The position numbers were made by a program, and so were the translations under genes. Under the pieces are notes generated by a model. That model was given only the letters and a program-made list of their open reading frames with translations, was not told where the DNA came from and did no database searches. Shown here piece by piece: positions 4,679 through 7,761 of a DNA stretch of 7,761 nt. The stretch's first letter is position 1. Every line of letters starts with the position of its first letter. This DNA is from JBNKEI01 sp050288705 (GTDB taxonomy: Bacteria > Myxococcota > Myxococcia > Myxococcales > UBA5297): positions 1 through 7,761 of the forward strand of contig JBNKEI010000158.1 in NCBI GenBank assembly GCA_050288705.1. Direction: 5' to 3'.

Positions 4679-7372
4679 ATGACATTGCTAATTCATGCGA
4701 GCTTTTGGCGGTACTTGTTTGCCATTATGACTATCTCCACATTTATAACCGCAGGGAGCGTTTTGGCAAAAAAAACAGGCGAATTGCAACCAGAAATCTT
4801 GAAATCAACCTGGCGCTATGCAATCGGGACCGGAACAGAACCGCCTAACGCATCGCTAAACTGGAAAGAAATAGAAAAACCTTACGTCAACACTGATGGC
4901 ACCCACAACCAGGTCCTATGGGTCGCCACCTCGCTGCCAGCATTAGAAATTAATCAGCCAACTCTATATATTAGGGCCGTAACTGGGCCTTTCCAAGCAT
5001 TCATTGACGGCAAGCTAATATACCAATTCGGCTACGAACAAGGAAAGCCAAGCAAGGGGTTTCTTGGACGACCTTTATTATTGATTCGACTTCCTGATCA
5101 CTCAGCAGGAAAAGAGATTCGATTTGTTATCAGTATAAACGCAGTGCTTCCCAAGACGGGATTTTTTAAAACAATATATTACGGATCGGCTAGTGGATTC
5201 ATTAGAAACCTCATGGAGGATGAGGTTGGGCAGGTTTTTGCATCGATTCTTTTTATTTTATTAGCAATAGTCGGCATTGTTGTTTCAATTTCAATACGTA
5301 CCTCGAAGCCATACTTGGCTTTTTCGGGCTATTTATTTTCGATAGCCATTTGGATTTTTAGTGGCGATCCATCTATAAAATTTTTTCTTATTGCATCGCC
5401 TCGTTTTTGGGAGACACTGTGTCTTAGCGGACTTTATCTTACACCATTTTTTTTAGCGATGCTTTTCCGTCAGATCGCGGCGAAGGAAAGTATCGGCTTG
5501 CGCATAATGAAATGGGTCCAGTGGGGTCATTTCGCATTTGTGGTCATTGTGATTCCTCTCGGGGTTGCCGATGTAATTAATCTTGATAAAACAGTTATTC
5601 CGTTTAATCAGTTCCTTCCAGTTTTCTTTTTACTCATGGGGTTTGAGGCGATCCGGCGGTTGCGATGCGGGCAGACCAATGAACGAATTTTTGGACTTGG
5701 ACTTATCTTGTTTCTCGCCTTTTGCATTCGTGAGTTCCTAATGACGATGGGGGTTCTCGTCTGGGAAAAGCGCCTTATACATTGGGGAGTAACATGCATG
5801 GTGCTTGCGCTCGCCTGGATTGCTGCAAGAATTTTAAGGCAACAATTCAAAGAAAAAAATCTCATGCGCGCACAGCTTGAATTGGCTAGCGAAAGGTACA
5901 AGGTAGCGCGCCAGGTTTCTCACGATATTCGCTCGCCTCTCTCGGCTTTGGACGTTGTGTTATCAAGTGTTTCTTCGCTACCGGAAGAACAGCGAATTCT
6001 AGCTCGATTGGCCATCAATCGAATTAAAGATATTGCAAATAATCTGCTACTACAAAATAGGCAACCAGTTGCTGGAAAAGATGCATGTAAAGTAAATGCT
6101 ATGGTGGACGAGCCAAGGTCTGTGCAGCTTCTCACGAGTTTGATTGAGGATCTATGTTCTGAAAAACGTATACAGTGCCGATCAAAACTAGGGATTGAGA
6201 TTTTATTCCAACCTGATCAGCAGGGCTATGGACTTTTTGCGGACATACAGCCAATGCAATTAAAACGAGTACTTTCGAACTTGATTAATAATTCAGTTGA
6301 GGCATTAGGCGAAAAGGGCATCGTGAACTTGTTACTTCGCGATCAAAATAATAAGATTACTATCGAGGTTTCTGATAATGGCAAAGGTATCCCGAAAGAT
6401 ATTCTGCCGAGACTAGCACAACAAAATGAGAGCTTCGGCAAATCAGACAGTGTGGATTCTGGAACAGGTATCGGTTTGTATCACGCACGCACAACCGTTG
6501 AAGCGTGGGGTGGAGAATTTGGAATAGAATCCGAGGAAGGCCACGGAACGACGATTCGTCTTGCTTTTTCTAAAGCGCCGGCACCAAAGTGGTTTGTTGA
6601 AAAGCTTTGGCTGAAACCGAATACCGCTATTCTTGTGGGCGACGACGACAATAGCATTCATCAAATTTGGGACGGTCGATTTGCATCATTAAAAACGAAA
6701 GAAAAAGGCATCAAGATTTTGCATGTCTCAACACCTGCCATGTTAGAACAAGCCTTTATGGAACAAAAGCCAGAATTATACCTTGTTGATTATGAGTTTC
6801 TTGGTCAAAGCGAAACAGGACTCGACGTGATCGAACGTCTTGGTATTGCTTCAAAAGCAATACTTGTAACCAGCCGCTACGAAGAACCGCGGGTTATGAA
6901 ACATTGTATTCGATTAGGTATGAAGTTAATTTCTAAAAGAATTTCTAGCTTAGTACCAATATTATTTGAAGAACCGATACGTGATTCCGAGAAATTTAAT
7001 GCAGTTGTCAGTGACGGCTCAATTGTTCAAATGCGTCCATCTTCGGAAGCCATATATGACGCCGTCCATATAGATGACGATCCCCTTTCAAGGAGAACTT
7101 GGCTATTATTTTCAAAATCAAAAAATGTTACTCTCTTGTCCCTGGAGCACCCTAGAGAATTCGATAAAATTGCTGATTCGGTTTCTAAGACAACTCCGAT
7201 ATACATCGATTACGAATTTGGCGAAGGTGAAATTACGGGGTTGGAATTTTCGAAGACTCTATTTAGTCGAGGGTATACTAAGCTCTATATTTCGACTGGC
7301 CACGATTCCGCCAACGTGCCCAACGCAGAACACCTTGTTGGAATTATTGGGAAGGACTGCCCTTGGGCGTAG
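4679..7372 (+). CDS. 7TM hybrid sensor histidine kinase with two receivers
   Basis: The protein has 897 residues. Residues 1-30 form a signal peptide or anchor ending SVLA. Residues about 35-180 form an extracytoplasmic beta-rich domain (FQAFIDGKLIYQFG in its middle) like the jellyroll sensors of 7TM-DISM proteins. Seven hydrophobic segments follow at about 184-206, 211-228, 246-264, 283-300, 311-325, 337-360 and 368-385. HisKA has H415 in VSHDIRSPLSAL. The ATPase domain has the N-box around N534-N538, DNGKGI (566-571), GTGIGL (595-600) and GHGTT (621-625). REC1 has D655-D657, D704, T731 and K753. REC2 has D799-D801, D844, S872/T873 and K892, and ends in GKDCPWA. All catalytic residues look intact. 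I start at the ATG at 4679, with GGGAGG ten bases before it; a TTG at 4661 lies within the deacetylase gene and has no ribosome site. It probably senses an envelope or extracellular ligand and phosphorylates the regulator through the small His protein. Confidence 0.93.
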   Translation: MTLLIHASFWRYLFAIMTISTFITAGSVLAKKTGELQPEILKSTWRYAIGTGTEPPNASLNWKEIEKPYVNTDGTHNQVLWVATSLPALEINQPTLYIRAVTGPFQAFIDGKLIYQFGYEQGKPSKGFLGRPLLLIRLPDHSAGKEIRFVISINAVLPKTGFFKTIYYGSASGFIRNLMEDEVGQVFASILFILLAIVGIVVSISIRTSKPYLAFSGYLFSIAIWIFSGDPSIKFFLIASPRFWETLCLSGLYLTPFFLAMLFRQIAAKESIGLRIMKWVQWGHFAFVVIVIPLGVADVINLDKTVIPFNQFLPVFFLLMGFEAIRRLRCGQTNERIFGLGLILFLAFCIREFLMTMGVLVWEKRLIHWGVTCMVLALAWIAARILRQQFKEKNLMRAQLELASERYKVARQVSHDIRSPLSALDVVLSSVSSLPEEQRILARLAINRIKDIANNLLLQNRQPVAGKDACKVNAMVDEPRSVQLLTSLIEDLCSEKRIQCRSKLGIEILFQPDQQGYGLFADIQPMQLKRVLSNLINNSVEALGEKGIVNLLLRDQNNKITIEVSDNGKGIPKDILPRLAQQNESFGKSDSVDSGTGIGLYHARTTVEAWGGEFGIESEEGHGTTIRLAFSKAPAPKWFVEKLWLKPNTAILVGDDDNSIHQIWDGRFASLKTKEKGIKILHVSTPAMLEQAFMEQKPELYLVDYEFLGQSETGLDVIERLGIASKAILVTSRYEEPRVMKHCIRLGMKLISKRISSLVPILFEEPIRDSEKFNAVVSDGSIVQMRPSSEAIYDAVHIDDDPLSRRTWLLFSKSKNVTLLSLEHPREFDKIADSVSKTTPIYIDYEFGEGEITGLEFSKTLFSRGYTKLYISTGHDSANVPNAEHLVGIIGKDCPWA

Positions 7373-7382
7373 AAAATGCCCT
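7362..7382 (+). terminator. Weak stem over the kinase stop codon
   Basis: GGGCGT and ATGCCC can form a six-pair stem (one G-U) around the stop codon of the kinase gene, followed by a pyrimidine run with few Ts (TGCCCCTCTTTCTC). It could slow or end transcription, but lacks a proper T-tract. Confidence 0.15.
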
Positions 7383-7441
7383 GCCCCTCTTTCTCGACTG
7401 AAGAAGCCTGTAGCCATAAATCTATTAGGATGCCTTATCGC

Positions 7442-7711
7442 TCACTTGTTGGGATTTTCATCGCGGATGGGAAACATGTGGCGCGCTAAGACTTCTACAA
7501 TTAAATGAATTCTCGGACGCGGTACCAGTAACGCCAATCGCCGCATTAGTTCTTGCCCAGTCAGAATTAATTTGTACGACCCGTTACGCAGGGGGTATTT
7601 CAAGGAATATTGGTACTTTCCATCCTCAAGCTTGGTGAGACGATAAATAGCAATAGCAGGTCGTGAACCGTATCGACACAAACTTTTTTTATATTCATTT
7701 ATTGATATCAT
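7442..7711 (-). pseudogene. Truncated IS91-family (Y2) transposase fragment
   Basis: The open stretch encodes 89 residues. SLCRYGSRPAIAIYRL, followed by a Y-L-K-Y-P-L-R-N-G segment and GQELMRRLALLVPRPRIHLI, matches from memory the C-terminal part of IS91/IS801-type transposases (Y2_Tnp), where the usual text is CRY.TRPA.A, then P.RDGT, then PLEF..RLAALVPRPR.HLIR..GVLAP. Full-length enzymes have several hundred residues, and the HUH and double-tyrosine catalytic region is missing here. An in-frame TAA lies five codons before the ATG, so no longer protein is made. After HLI, the expected RYHGVLAP reads VEVLAR, about two codons short, and the similarity then fades into an unrelated tail. It is a decayed 3' remnant, convergent with the kinase gene. 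It may be expressed but cannot be an active transposase. Confidence 0.75.
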
Positions 7712-7761
7712 AGTATTCTTCTTTTGTTATTTCCGCTCCTGTCAAAAAAGTGACAAAATAG

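Noticed and set aside
7074..7508. Rightward 144-codon ORF over the kinase 3' end
   Set aside because: It is an out-of-frame shadow of the receiver domain and then of the transposase fragment.
7740..7755. TGTCA-AAAAAG-TGACA inverted repeat at the window end
   Set aside because: The arms are five bases, and the sequence beyond is not available; it could be an operator or an element end but cannot be judged here.

Overview
The window looks like bacterial, probably proteobacterial (likely gammaproteobacterial), accessory chromosome with moderate GC by eye. The basis is a sigma-54-dependent response regulator, a 7TM hybrid histidine kinase and a remnant of an IS91-type (Y2) transposase. No tRNA, rRNA or CRISPR array is visible, and the lineage assignment is weak.

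Layout. Positions 1-1687 hold a leftward block of small, poorly known genes. Read in the direction of transcription they are: a ribbon-helix-helix protein (1687-1457), a cysteine-rich double zinc-ribbon protein (1421-750), a short coiled-coil protein (772-554), a 32-codon ORF (400-302) and a gene that leaves the window at base 1 (299-1). Positions 1688-2191 form a 500-base divergent intergenic region. It carries a GC-rich hairpin, a pair of perfect 12-bp palindromes exactly 20 bp apart, a sigma-54-like -24/-12 element and an isolated TATAAT.

Positions 2192-7372 are a rightward signalling module. It encodes an NtrC-class response regulator (REC-AAA+-Fis HTH), a 66-residue stand-alone histidine-bearing protein that resembles only the dimerisation/phosphoacceptor helix pair of a histidine kinase, a ChbG/YdjC-family carbohydrate deacetylase, and an 897-residue hybrid kinase (signal peptide, extracytoplasmic beta domain, seven TM helices, HisKA, HATPase, two receivers). 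Spacing is very tight (2 bases and 5 bases) at two of the three junctions.

Positions 7373-7761 contain a leftward, truncated C-terminal piece of an IS91-family transposase.

Inferred working: the membrane kinase senses an envelope or extracellular cue, autophosphorylates on His415 and passes phosphate to its own receivers. The stand-alone His protein would then shuttle phosphate to Asp52 of the sigma-54 activator, acting in place of a classical HPt. The deacetylase between the signalling genes suggests a link to a polysaccharide or amino-sugar substrate. The target promoters are not in the window except, possibly, the regulator's own. The most unusual element is the domain-sized phosphoacceptor protein coupled to the regulator. 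The leftward block is the least understood part.
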